Positions 26,259 to 33,937 of a DNA stretch of 64,000 nt are shown piece after piece. The notes under the pieces are model-generated. The model had not been told where the DNA came from. It searched no databases and worked only from the letters and a program-made list of their open reading frames with translations. A program made the translations under genes and the position numbers. This stretch comes from Rhodothermus marinus DSM 4252 (lineage in GTDB: Bacteria > Bacteroidota > Rhodothermia > Rhodothermales > Rhodothermaceae): positions 121,001-185,000 of the forward strand of contig NC_013501.1 in the NCBI RefSeq assembly GCF_000024845.1. Direction: 5' to 3'. The first letter of the stretch is position 1. Every line of letters begins with the position of its first letter.

Positions 26259-26281
26259 CAGCGGGGATTGGTAGAAATAAA

Positions 26282-26313
26282 TTGCATAATTTGTAGAGAC
26301 TGTTGTATTTTCC
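26282..26313 (+). promoter_or_regulatory. Likely promoter of the degenerate GGDEF gene
   Basis: TTGC (26282-26285), a 20-nt spacer, TATTTTCC (26306-26313). It sets the transcription start near 26320, which excludes the first in-frame ATG at 26317 and favours the ATG at 26344. Confidence 0.5.
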
Positions 26314-26343
26314 TTTATGTCGCCTTCAGAAAGGCGTGTGACA

Positions 26344-27663
26344 ATGATTCGGGCAATGCTCTGGCTACTTTCGCTGATCGAATTGCTGCTGGGATTTACG
26401 CTGTCCCAGCCGTGGCTCTATGTGGCCGGAGCGGCCCTGCTGCTGGTGCTGGTGGTGGTTGCGCTGGTGGGCTGGTTGCGTCGCCGTCGTCGACGGAAGA
26501 CGCCCCCGGTGGTCATTCCACCACCCCCGTCCTCGCCTGAAGAGGAGTTGCAATCGCTGGGCATTCTGGAGATTCGTCCGCGGCCGCGAACTCGCCCGTC
26601 TGAATCACCGGCTCCCGAAACGAAACCGGAGACTGCCGCTTCGGGACTGACGCCTTCAGAAACGGCGTCCTCCGGGCCGGAAGCTCCCGGAATCCCGAAA
26701 GTTGCTGCGGAAACGCCCGCGGAGAAGTCGGCGTCGCGCTCTGAGGAAGTGATACCGTCTGCCTCCGAGGAGGTGCGCGATCCGGTACTGACGCCCTGTC
26801 TGGATGCGTTGCGGGCGGCGCTGGAAGCCCAGACTGTGGCGCTGCTGGTGCAGGAGGATGTGTCGCTCGAATACCGGGTGCTGGGTATCAGCAGTGTGGT
26901 GGCGGGTGAGGTACCGCCCGGCTGGACGTTCACGGCGCCGGTGCCGCTGCTGGCGCCCAGTATGGTGGATCGGCCCGTCACGGTGCGCGAGGTTTCCGGC
27001 GAGCTGTACGAAGCGCTCGGCTACTACGTCGAAACGCCGCCCCGGGTGGCGGAGATGGCGCTTTCGCCCATTCCCTTCACGCGGGAAGGCGCACTCTACT
27101 TCCTGGTGGCCGATGCGCCGGAGCCGGGGCGGTTCGATCGGCTTTCGGCCTCGACGCTGCTGATCGAGTTCGGGCGGTTGCTGGCCACCGTGCTGGAGCT
27201 GCAGCAGCCGCGCAAGGCGGCCGAAGCGCGGGCCTACCGTCCGCGTCGCGAGATCATTGCCGAGGAGATGACCTGGGCGCGGAGTCGGGGTGAGCCGCTG
27301 GCGCTGGCACTGGTCCATCTGAACCGGGCCGATGCGATTGCCGCCGAGGGGCCGGTAGCACTGGCGGCCGCCGAGCAGGCCCTGAAGGCGGCCATTCAGG
27401 AAAGCGCCCCGGACCAGCGGGTGGAACGGTTCGGCGAACTGACCTACGGCGTGTTTTACCGGGCGCCGGTGCCCGAGGTCGAAGCCTGGGCGGCCCGATT
27501 GCAGGCACAGCTGGCCGAGGCCAGCGGCTGGCTCGAAGGTGGCGTGAGCATCGGCGTAGCCATGCTCCAGGAGCGCCACCAGACCCCCGAGCAATTCCGG
27601 GCCGACGCCACCGAAGCCCTTCGCGAAGCCTACGAGACGGGCACCTGCACCATTCTGGAGTAG
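26344..27663 (+). CDS. Membrane protein with a degenerate GGDEF-like domain
   Basis: 439 residues from the ATG at 26344. Two closely spaced membrane helices (residues about 3-20 and 23-42) end in a run of arginines. A Pro/Glu/Ser-rich linker follows to about residue 140, then a GAF-like sensing region (TPCLDALRAALEAQTVALLVQ to VLELQQ). The C-terminal ~160 residues follow the GGDEF plan (REIIAEEMTWARSRGEPLALALVHL, then ERFGELTYGVFYRA, then GGVSIGVAML). The signature GG[DE]EF has become FGELT, and the metal-binding Asp of the first strand is replaced, so diguanylate cyclase activity is very unlikely. It may bind a nucleotide or act as a structural sensor. Own promoter upstream; trkH follows after 74 nt. 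Confidence 0.72.
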   Translation: MIRAMLWLLSLIELLLGFTLSQPWLYVAGAALLLVLVVVALVGWLRRRRRRKTPPVVIPPPPSSPEEELQSLGILEIRPRPRTRPSESPAPETKPETAASGLTPSETASSGPEAPGIPKVAAETPAEKSASRSEEVIPSASEEVRDPVLTPCLDALRAALEAQTVALLVQEDVSLEYRVLGISSVVAGEVPPGWTFTAPVPLLAPSMVDRPVTVREVSGELYEALGYYVETPPRVAEMALSPIPFTREGALYFLVADAPEPGRFDRLSASTLLIEFGRLLATVLELQQPRKAAEARAYRPRREIIAEEMTWARSRGEPLALALVHLNRADAIAAEGPVALAAAEQALKAAIQESAPDQRVERFGELTYGVFYRAPVPEVEAWAARLQAQLAEASGWLEGGVSIGVAMLQERHQTPEQFRADATEALREAYETGTCTILE

Positions 27664-27737
27664 CGCGTCATGGCGGATCCCGGTACACGGCTTTCGGGTT
27701 CGCGCTCTCGCATGCTTGATTCAACAGAAAGGCGTCC

Positions 27738-29162
27738 ATGCTCGGTCTGAAGTGGTCGGCCCGGCGCTCGTCTGCACTTCTGGTGAAGCAACCTCGCCGT
27801 GAAAGCTTCTGGCGTCGCCTTTCACCCCCGCAACTGTTCGTCGGATCGTTTCTGCTGCTCATTCTGCTGGGCACGCTGGGCCTCAAAACGCTGCCCGGTC
27901 TTTACACCGGCGCGCCGCTTTCTTGGCTGGACGCTCTGTTTACGGCCACCAGCGCCGTCTGCGTGACGGGGTTGATCGTGGTCGATACGGCCACGTACTT
28001 CACAGTCTGGGGCCAGGCCTTCATCCTGCTGCTCATTCAGCTCGGCGGGCTGGGCATCATCACGTTCACCACCGTGCTCATCGTTGCGCTGGGGCGGCGG
28101 CTGTCGCTGCGGCAACAGGCGCTGGCCGCCAGTGCCGTCGAGGCCGCGCCGCACGTCGATTACCGGCAACTGGCCCGCGACGTGGTGCGCTTCACGTTCC
28201 TGATCGAAGCAGCGGGGGCATTGCTGCTCTACCTGGGTTTTCTGCCCGAACTGGGGTGGCGCGGCGCTTTCTGGCCGGCGGTTTTTCATGCGATCAGTGC
28301 TTTCTGCAACGCGGGCTTTTCGACGTTTTCCGATTCGCTCGTCGGTTTTCGCACAAATCCTGTTGTGCTGCCGGTGATCATGGTGCTGATCGTGGTTGGC
28401 GGGCTGGGCTTTCTGACGCTTGAGGAGCTGTACCTGTGGCGGCGGTCGATCCGGGAGCGGCGGCGCTTCCGGCTGTCGCTGCACTCGCGCCTTGTACTGA
28501 CCACAACGGTCCTGCTGCTCGGCGTGGGGTGGGTCTTTTTCGTGTTCTTCGAGTGGAAGGCCACGCTGGCCGCGTTGCCCCTGCCGGCCAAGTTGCTCAA
28601 CGGCCTGTTCATGAGCGTGACGGCACGTACGGCCGGCTTCAACACGATCGACTACGGCGCGGCCACCGAGCAGACGAACTTTCTGACCATTCTGCTGATG
28701 TTCGTGGGGGGCTCGCCGGGCTCGATGGCCGGTGGCATCAAGACGACAACGATCGCGCTGCTCGTGTTGCTGGCCATCTCCAGGCTCCGGGGACAGGAGG
28801 TCCCGAGCTGCTGGAGCCGTTCGGTGCCCCACGAGGTCGTGCAGCGGGCGGTCGGGCTGTTCGTGGTGGCCGTGGCCGTGCTAATGCTGGGAAGCTTTGT
28901 GCTGACGGCCACCGAGATCGAGCACGGCGTGACGGCGCCGGGAAGCTTTCTGAAATACCTGTTCGAAGCTTACAGCGCCTTCGGGACGGTCGGCCTGTCC
29001 ATGGGCGTAACGCCGTCGCTTTCGACAACCGGGCGCTGGATCATCATCCTGCTGATGTTCATCGGGCGGGTGGGACCGCTGACGTTCGCCGCGGCGTTGA
29101 CGATCCGGCGGCACCGCACGCGCCAGTTTCGGTACGCTTACGAAGACGTGGTGGTCGGATGA
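27738..29162 (+). CDS. trkH: TrkH/KtrB family potassium uptake channel subunit
   Basis: 474 residues with about ten membrane segments in four M1-P-M2 repeats. Selectivity-filter loops are visible: SAVCVTGLIVVDT, HAISAFCNAGFSTF, TARTAGFNTID and AYSAFGTVGLSMG, each with the conserved glycine. The gating-loop glycines in VGGSPGSMAGGIKTTT are present. It lets K+ (sometimes Na+) enter across the inner membrane under control of the cytoplasmic ring encoded by the next gene, which overlaps by 4 nt (ATGA). Length is nearer to KtrB than to proteobacterial TrkH. Potassium uptake fits a halophilic thermophile. Confidence 0.94.
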   Translation: MLGLKWSARRSSALLVKQPRRESFWRRLSPPQLFVGSFLLLILLGTLGLKTLPGLYTGAPLSWLDALFTATSAVCVTGLIVVDTATYFTVWGQAFILLLIQLGGLGIITFTTVLIVALGRRLSLRQQALAASAVEAAPHVDYRQLARDVVRFTFLIEAAGALLLYLGFLPELGWRGAFWPAVFHAISAFCNAGFSTFSDSLVGFRTNPVVLPVIMVLIVVGGLGFLTLEELYLWRRSIRERRRFRLSLHSRLVLTTTVLLLGVGWVFFVFFEWKATLAALPLPAKLLNGLFMSVTARTAGFNTIDYGAATEQTNFLTILLMFVGGSPGSMAGGIKTTTIALLVLLAISRLRGQEVPSCWSRSVPHEVVQRAVGLFVVAVAVLMLGSFVLTATEIEHGVTAPGSFLKYLFEAYSAFGTVGLSMGVTPSLSTTGRWIIILLMFIGRVGPLTFAAALTIRRHRTRQFRYAYEDVVVG

Positions 29163-29815
29163 AACGCTTTGTCGTCATCGGACTCGGCAACTTCGGCGCC
29201 AGTGTGGCCGAGGCGCTCTACGCCGAAGGGAACGAAGTGCTGGCCATCGATCTGGACGAGCGGGCGGTCGATCGCATCGCGCCGCATGTGACACGGGCGG
29301 TGGTCTGCGACGGCCGCGACCTGGAGACGCTCGAACGCCTGGGCGTCCGTGAGGTGGACGTGGGCATCATCTCGACGGGCGACGACATTACGGCCAGCGT
29401 GCTCTCGACGCTCGTGCTGCGCGACCTGGGCGTCGGGGAGATCTACGTGAAGGTCATCTCGCGCGACCATGCCCGCGTGATGAACCGCCTGGGTGTGACC
29501 GAGACGATCTTCCCGGAGCGTGAGTCGGCGCTGAACCTGGCCAGCCGGCTGTCCGGCCGCGCGCTGCTCAACTACTTCCGCATCGGTACGGGCTTCGGCA
29601 TTCAGGAGATGGCCGTGCCCGACGAATGGGAGGGCAAGACGCTGCGCCAGCTCGAATTGCGCCAGCGCTACGGGCTGTCGGTCGTAGCCGTGCGTGACGT
29701 GCTCAGCGATCAGATCCACATCCCGCCGGACCCCGACGTGCCGCTCCGCGACACCGATACGCTCTTCGTGGCCGGCAAGGAAGAAGACCTGGAGCGGGTG
29801 GCCCGCCTGAAATGA
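29159..29815 (+). CDS. trkA: TrkA/KtrA potassium channel regulatory subunit
   Basis: 218 residues: an N-terminal RCK_N Rossmann domain (FVVIGLGNFGASVAEAL, acidic VLAIDLDERA) and a C-terminal RCK_C domain (EMAVPDEWEGKTLRQLELRQRYGLSVVAV to DTDTLFVAGKEEDLERV). It forms the cytoplasmic ring that gates the TrkH/KtrB pore in response to ATP/ADP or NADH. A single RCK_N/RCK_C copy makes it KtrA-like. Start and stop overlap both neighbours by ATGA, so it is translationally coupled to trkH and to the following gene. Confidence 0.94.
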   Translation: MKRFVVIGLGNFGASVAEALYAEGNEVLAIDLDERAVDRIAPHVTRAVVCDGRDLETLERLGVREVDVGIISTGDDITASVLSTLVLRDLGVGEIYVKVISRDHARVMNRLGVTETIFPERESALNLASRLSGRALLNYFRIGTGFGIQEMAVPDEWEGKTLRQLELRQRYGLSVVAVRDVLSDQIHIPPDPDVPLRDTDTLFVAGKEEDLERVARLK

Positions 29816-32724
29816 ACACCTGCGCGATGGTCCGTCGCCTCGGCGTCTGTTTGCTGCTCGGCCTGCTGGCCGGAACGGCGCGGGCGCAATGCTTCGAGCT
29901 GCTGGGCGGCGGACCGGGCGGGCGCGCCTGGCGTCAGCTCGAAAGCGCGCATTTCCGCATCGTCTATCCGGCCTCGCTGGATTCGGTAGCCCTGCGGGTG
30001 GCTGCCATCGCCGAGGCGAGCCACACGGCACTGGCCGCCTGGTTCGGGTTCGCGCTGCAGGGCAAACCCCGGCTGTACCTTTCCAATGCCGACGACATCG
30101 CCAACGGGCTGGCCGTACCGCTGGGCGAGGGCTACAGTTGCATCTGGATCTACGGCCACGACGTGGACGCCTGGACGGGCACCACGCCCTGGCTTGAGCG
30201 GGTGGTGCCGCACGAGCTGGCCCATCTGTTTCACTACCAGGCCGTGCGCACCCGGCCCGCGTGGCTGAACCTGCTGCTCGGACGGCCGCTGCCGCGCTTC
30301 TGGACCGAAGGGCTGGCCCAGTACACGACGGAAACCTGGGACGCCCAGCGGGGCGAGCGCTGGCTGCGCACGGCCGTACTGGACGACGCGCTCTCGTATG
30401 AGGACGGCCGCTCCCGCTGGAACGGTCGCCTGATGTACGCCGTGGGGCACGCCCAGACGCGCTGGCTGGCCTGGCAACAGGGCGATTCGACGCTGCGCCG
30501 CATCCTGACGCACCGCTCCCGACGGCTCGGCCTGCTGCCCGTCCATGATTTTTACACGGCGTTTCGCGACGTCACGGGCACTTCGTACCGCTCGTTCTAC
30601 GAACGCTGGCGGCGGCACGTGAACGTGCTCTACAACACGATGGCCGGCCAGATGGAGACGCCCGACTCGCTCCGGGGCGATACGCTGGCGGTGCCTGTCG
30701 CCTACGTGGACGACCTGGCGCTGAGTCCCGACACAACGCACTGGGCCGTACTGGGCCTGCCGTCCATGGAACGCCCCGGGCGCACGCTCTACGTGGGACG
30801 CCCGGGGCACTGGCGCGCCGTGGTCGAGGGCGACATCCGTCCGCCCGTCGCCTGGAGTCCGGACGGCCGGTGGCTTGCCTTTGCCCGGCGGGAACGGGGG
30901 CCGAAGGGTGGGGTCGTGTACGACCTCTGGCTGGCATCGGCCGACGGGCGCACGCACCAGCAGCTTACCCGGGGCGCGCGGGCCTTCGCGCCGACGTTTG
31001 CACCGGATGGCCGGCGTCTGGCCTTTGTGTCGGTCGCCGACGGCGCCGCGCACCTGCAGGTGCTGGATCTTGAGGCGGGGGCGGTTCGGTGGACGAAAGC
31101 CTTCCCGGCTTCGGTGCGGATCGGTACGGTGCGGTGGCGTCCCGACGGCCGGGCGCTCGTCTTTGATCGGTTTGTCGAGGGAAGACGCCGGGATCTGGTG
31201 CTGTGGTATCCCGAGACGGACAGCCTGGTGGTACTGACCGACGGCCGACACGATGACCGGGGGCCGGTCTGGAGCCCCGAGGGGCGCCACCTGGCCTTCA
31301 CGTCGTTGCGGGACGGCGTGCCGAACGTGTTCGTGCTGGACACGGCCTCGGGGAAGGTGGCGCGTGTGACGCGATTGGTGACCGGGGCGCGCGTGCTCGA
31401 CTGGCTGCCGCCTTCGCCTGGCTTTCCGGAGGGGCGGCTGGCCGTGGTCGTCACGCTGTCGAAGTACGGCGAGGCGGTGCGGCTGGTGGACGCCCGGCGG
31501 CGGGCGGTAGAGCGGCCCGTCGAGGTGCCCGAGCCCTATCGGGCATGGATGGCGTACGTGGCCCCTTCGCGTCGGATGCTCGACACGCTGGCGGTGCGTT
31601 CGGTCCCGGTGTCGTCTCCGGAGCCCTATCGGTCGTGGGCCAACCTGACGCACGTGGCCTCGCTGGCGCTGCCCTACTACCTGGGGCCGCTGGGTGCTGG
31701 CGTGGGAGGCTTCACGCTCTGGCTGGAGCCGCTCGGGTACCACGCGATCGCGGCGGGCGGAATGCTTTCGGCCACGCAACCCCGTTACAGCTTCGCGAGC
31801 GTAAGCTATCTATCGCGGCGTGGTTGGGGAACGGTGGGCGGGGCCGTCTATCGGCTACCCGGTGCCGCGGTGCCCTACGATAACGGGACCCTCGTGGAGG
31901 TGCAGACGGGAGGGGAGCTGGTACTCGGACGAGCGTTCTCGGCTCCGCCGTATGGTCGGCAATGGGGGAGTCTGCGCCTGCGCTATCGGGATCGGCGGCC
32001 GCTCTGGCCGCGCCATCCTGAGCGATTGCGTGGACTGCTGCCGCCTCCGGCGTCTGGTCGGCAACTGGACGTGACGCTCAAGCTCCGTCTGGAACGACGG
32101 CGGCCCTATCGCTACAACACCGTGCACCCGCTCGACGGCGAAGGCGTGCGCTTCCGGCTGCTGGGCGCCGTGCCCGTTCTCGGGGCCGATCTACAGTTCG
32201 CGCGGCTGGACGTGGCCGCCTATCGCCTCTGGCCGGTGATGGGACGGCACCGGCTGCTGACCTACGGGCGCGTGCAACTCCAGCGTGGCCGTAGTCTGCC
32301 CCAGGACTATCTTGGCCTTTCTCGCACCGACGCGGTGCATCTGCTCCTGCCGGGCATCGAGCCCGAGGTATTTGCACCGGCCTTCCATGAGCGCGTGCGC
32401 GGCTACCGACGCCTGGCGGCTGGCCGCACCGTGCTGTTCGGGTCGGTCGAGTACCGCGTACCGCTGCTGTCGGATCTGCAGACCCGGATTCTGGGGCTGG
32501 TGCGGCTGGGCGCGACGGCGCTGGCCGCCTTTGCCGACGGCGCGATCGTACGCGAGGGGATGAACACGGAGCGACTGGGCGCGGGCATCGAACTGAAAAA
32601 TGCGCTGCACCTTGGACCGCTGGTGCTCACGCACGCGCTGGGATGGGCCCACCCGCTTCGCCCCGACGAGCCCGGCGCCCGCCGTGAGCTTTACTACCGC
32701 ATCCGTGCCGCCGTGCCTTTCTGA
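29812..32724 (+). CDS. Gluzincin-like metallopeptidase, beta-propeller and C-terminal barrel protein
   Basis: 970 residues with a signal peptide (LLLGLLAGTARAQC). Residues about 30-290 are a peptidase MA-like region: VVPHELAHLFHYQA holds HELAH (His134, Glu135, His138) and the third zinc ligand is probably Glu166 in FWTEGLAQYTT. Residues about 290-560 hold WD40-like/TolB repeats (WSPDGRWLAFAR, FAPDGRRLAFVS, WRPDGRALVFDR, WSPEGRHLAFTS). The C-terminal ~400 residues look like an outer-membrane beta-barrel (alternating pattern, ending YRIRAAVPF with a terminal Phe). This fits a surface protease family common in Bacteroidota, substrate unknown. It overlaps trkA by 4 nt, an unexpected coupling. Confidence 0.78.
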   Translation: MNTCAMVRRLGVCLLLGLLAGTARAQCFELLGGGPGGRAWRQLESAHFRIVYPASLDSVALRVAAIAEASHTALAAWFGFALQGKPRLYLSNADDIANGLAVPLGEGYSCIWIYGHDVDAWTGTTPWLERVVPHELAHLFHYQAVRTRPAWLNLLLGRPLPRFWTEGLAQYTTETWDAQRGERWLRTAVLDDALSYEDGRSRWNGRLMYAVGHAQTRWLAWQQGDSTLRRILTHRSRRLGLLPVHDFYTAFRDVTGTSYRSFYERWRRHVNVLYNTMAGQMETPDSLRGDTLAVPVAYVDDLALSPDTTHWAVLGLPSMERPGRTLYVGRPGHWRAVVEGDIRPPVAWSPDGRWLAFARRERGPKGGVVYDLWLASADGRTHQQLTRGARAFAPTFAPDGRRLAFVSVADGAAHLQVLDLEAGAVRWTKAFPASVRIGTVRWRPDGRALVFDRFVEGRRRDLVLWYPETDSLVVLTDGRHDDRGPVWSPEGRHLAFTSLRDGVPNVFVLDTASGKVARVTRLVTGARVLDWLPPSPGFPEGRLAVVVTLSKYGEAVRLVDARRRAVERPVEVPEPYRAWMAYVAPSRRMLDTLAVRSVPVSSPEPYRSWANLTHVASLALPYYLGPLGAGVGGFTLWLEPLGYHAIAAGGMLSATQPRYSFASVSYLSRRGWGTVGGAVYRLPGAAVPYDNGTLVEVQTGGELVLGRAFSAPPYGRQWGSLRLRYRDRRPLWPRHPERLRGLLPPPASGRQLDVTLKLRLERRRPYRYNTVHPLDGEGVRFRLLGAVPVLGADLQFARLDVAAYRLWPVMGRHRLLTYGRVQLQRGRSLPQDYLGLSRTDAVHLLLPGIEPEVFAPAFHERVRGYRRLAAGRTVLFGSVEYRVPLLSDLQTRILGLVRLGATALAAFADGAIVREGMNTERLGAGIELKNALHLGPLVLTHALGWAHPLRPDEPGARRELYYRIRAAVPF

Positions 32725-32745
32725 AAGGGGCCTGTCGGGTTGCGC

Positions 32746-32776
32746 TTGCGTAGTGGAGCGCGTTGCGCTACTTTGC
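32746..32776 (+). promoter_or_regulatory. Likely promoter of the mscS-ATPase operon
   Basis: TTGC (32746-32749), a 19-nt spacer, TACTTTGC (32769-32776), with the start codon 28 nt further at 32804. Near-match to the Bacteroidetes -7 box. Confidence 0.5.
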
Positions 32777-32803
32777 GGCAAATTCAAAAAGCTTGCACGG
32801 GTT

Positions 32804-33937
32804 ATGAACAGGCCAATGGTGCTTGGATGGCTGCTTGCCTGGCTGGTGCTGGGTTGCGGCCAGGAGAAGCCGGCGTTGCCGGTATCCGAATCGGTCACGG
32901 AGGTTTCGGCCGACACGCAACATAGCGTGCTGGTGCAGCTCGATTCGCTGCAGGTGGCCCGATTGGAGGCGGCGCTGGATAGCTTGAGCTGGGAGGTCGG
33001 GCGGTTGCGCCAGATGCTGGAGCAAGCTGGAGTCTCTGAGGCGACGTCTGCGGCGCTGGCCGATACGGTACGGGCCATTACCCGACAACAGCTGGCCGAT
33101 ACGGCCCGCCAAGTAGGCTACCTGGGTCTGCGCGTAGTCTGGGCCACGTTTGTGCTGGTGCTCACCTATTTTCTGGTGCGCTGGAGCGTCTGGTTGCTTG
33201 ATATGATGGCCGAACGCCGCGCTGCTCGGCGTCTGTTCTTCAAACGACTGATTCCGGTCGTCCGCTTGTTGCTCTGGATGGGCGCCATCTATTATGTGAT
33301 GGGAGGCATCTTCGGGGTCGATCGCGAAGGCTTGCTGGCCGCTTCGGCGGTGCTGGGCGTAGCGGTTGGCTTTGCCGCGCAGGATGTGCTCAAAAACATT
33401 TTTGGTGGCATCCTGATCATCTTCGATCAGCCGTTTCAGGTGGGTGACAAAGTACGTATTGGCGGCACCTATGGCGAAGTGGTCTCCATCGGCTTGCGTT
33501 CCACCCGAATCGTTACTCCCGACGACAATCTGGTTTCGGTGCCCAACGCGCAGGTGGTCGAAGGACAGGTGGCCAATGCCAATGCTGGCGCGCTTGACTG
33601 TCAGGTCGTGGTCGATCTGTATCTACCAGGCTGGGTCGATGTGATGAAGGCCAAACAGATCGCTTACCAGGCGGCCGCTTCGTCGCAGTATGTGTATCTC
33701 AAAAAACCGATCGTCGTCAATGTGCGCGATGAGTTTCACGACATGTTTTTGCTGCACCTGATCGTAAAAGCCTATGTGCTGGATACGCGGTACGAGTTCG
33801 CCTTCGCCAGCGAAGTGACCGAGATCGCCAAGACCGAATTTTTGCGTCAGGGACTATTGACCCCGATGACGACCCGGATTCCATGGGCACTGGAAGGAGA
33901 TCTCCACAACCCATCCCGAGCGCCCCATGAATCCTGA
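32804..33937 (+). CDS. MscS family mechanosensitive channel with a lipoprotein-like N-terminus
   Basis: 377 residues. The N-terminus (WLLAWLVLGC, Cys18) reads as a lipobox. A helical linker with leucine spacing follows (residues about 40-105), then three membrane helices. The pore helix AASAVLGVAVGFAAQDVLKNIFGG is the MscS TM3 signature, followed by FQVGDKVRIGGTYGEVVSIGLRSTRI and VPNAQVVEGQVAN of the beta domain. It opens under membrane tension to release solutes. The last 11 bases overlap the start of the next gene, a giant coiled-coil P-loop protein, so the two are co-expressed and probably act together. The frame's open upstream part (from 32600) is antisense-like and precedes the promoter. 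Confidence 0.9.
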   Translation: MNRPMVLGWLLAWLVLGCGQEKPALPVSESVTEVSADTQHSVLVQLDSLQVARLEAALDSLSWEVGRLRQMLEQAGVSEATSAALADTVRAITRQQLADTARQVGYLGLRVVWATFVLVLTYFLVRWSVWLLDMMAERRAARRLFFKRLIPVVRLLLWMGAIYYVMGGIFGVDREGLLAASAVLGVAVGFAAQDVLKNIFGGILIIFDQPFQVGDKVRIGGTYGEVVSIGLRSTRIVTPDDNLVSVPNAQVVEGQVANANAGALDCQVVVDLYLPGWVDVMKAKQIAYQAAASSQYVYLKKPIVVNVRDEFHDMFLLHLIVKAYVLDTRYEFAFASEVTEIAKTEFLRQGLLTPMTTRIPWALEGDLHNPSRAPHES

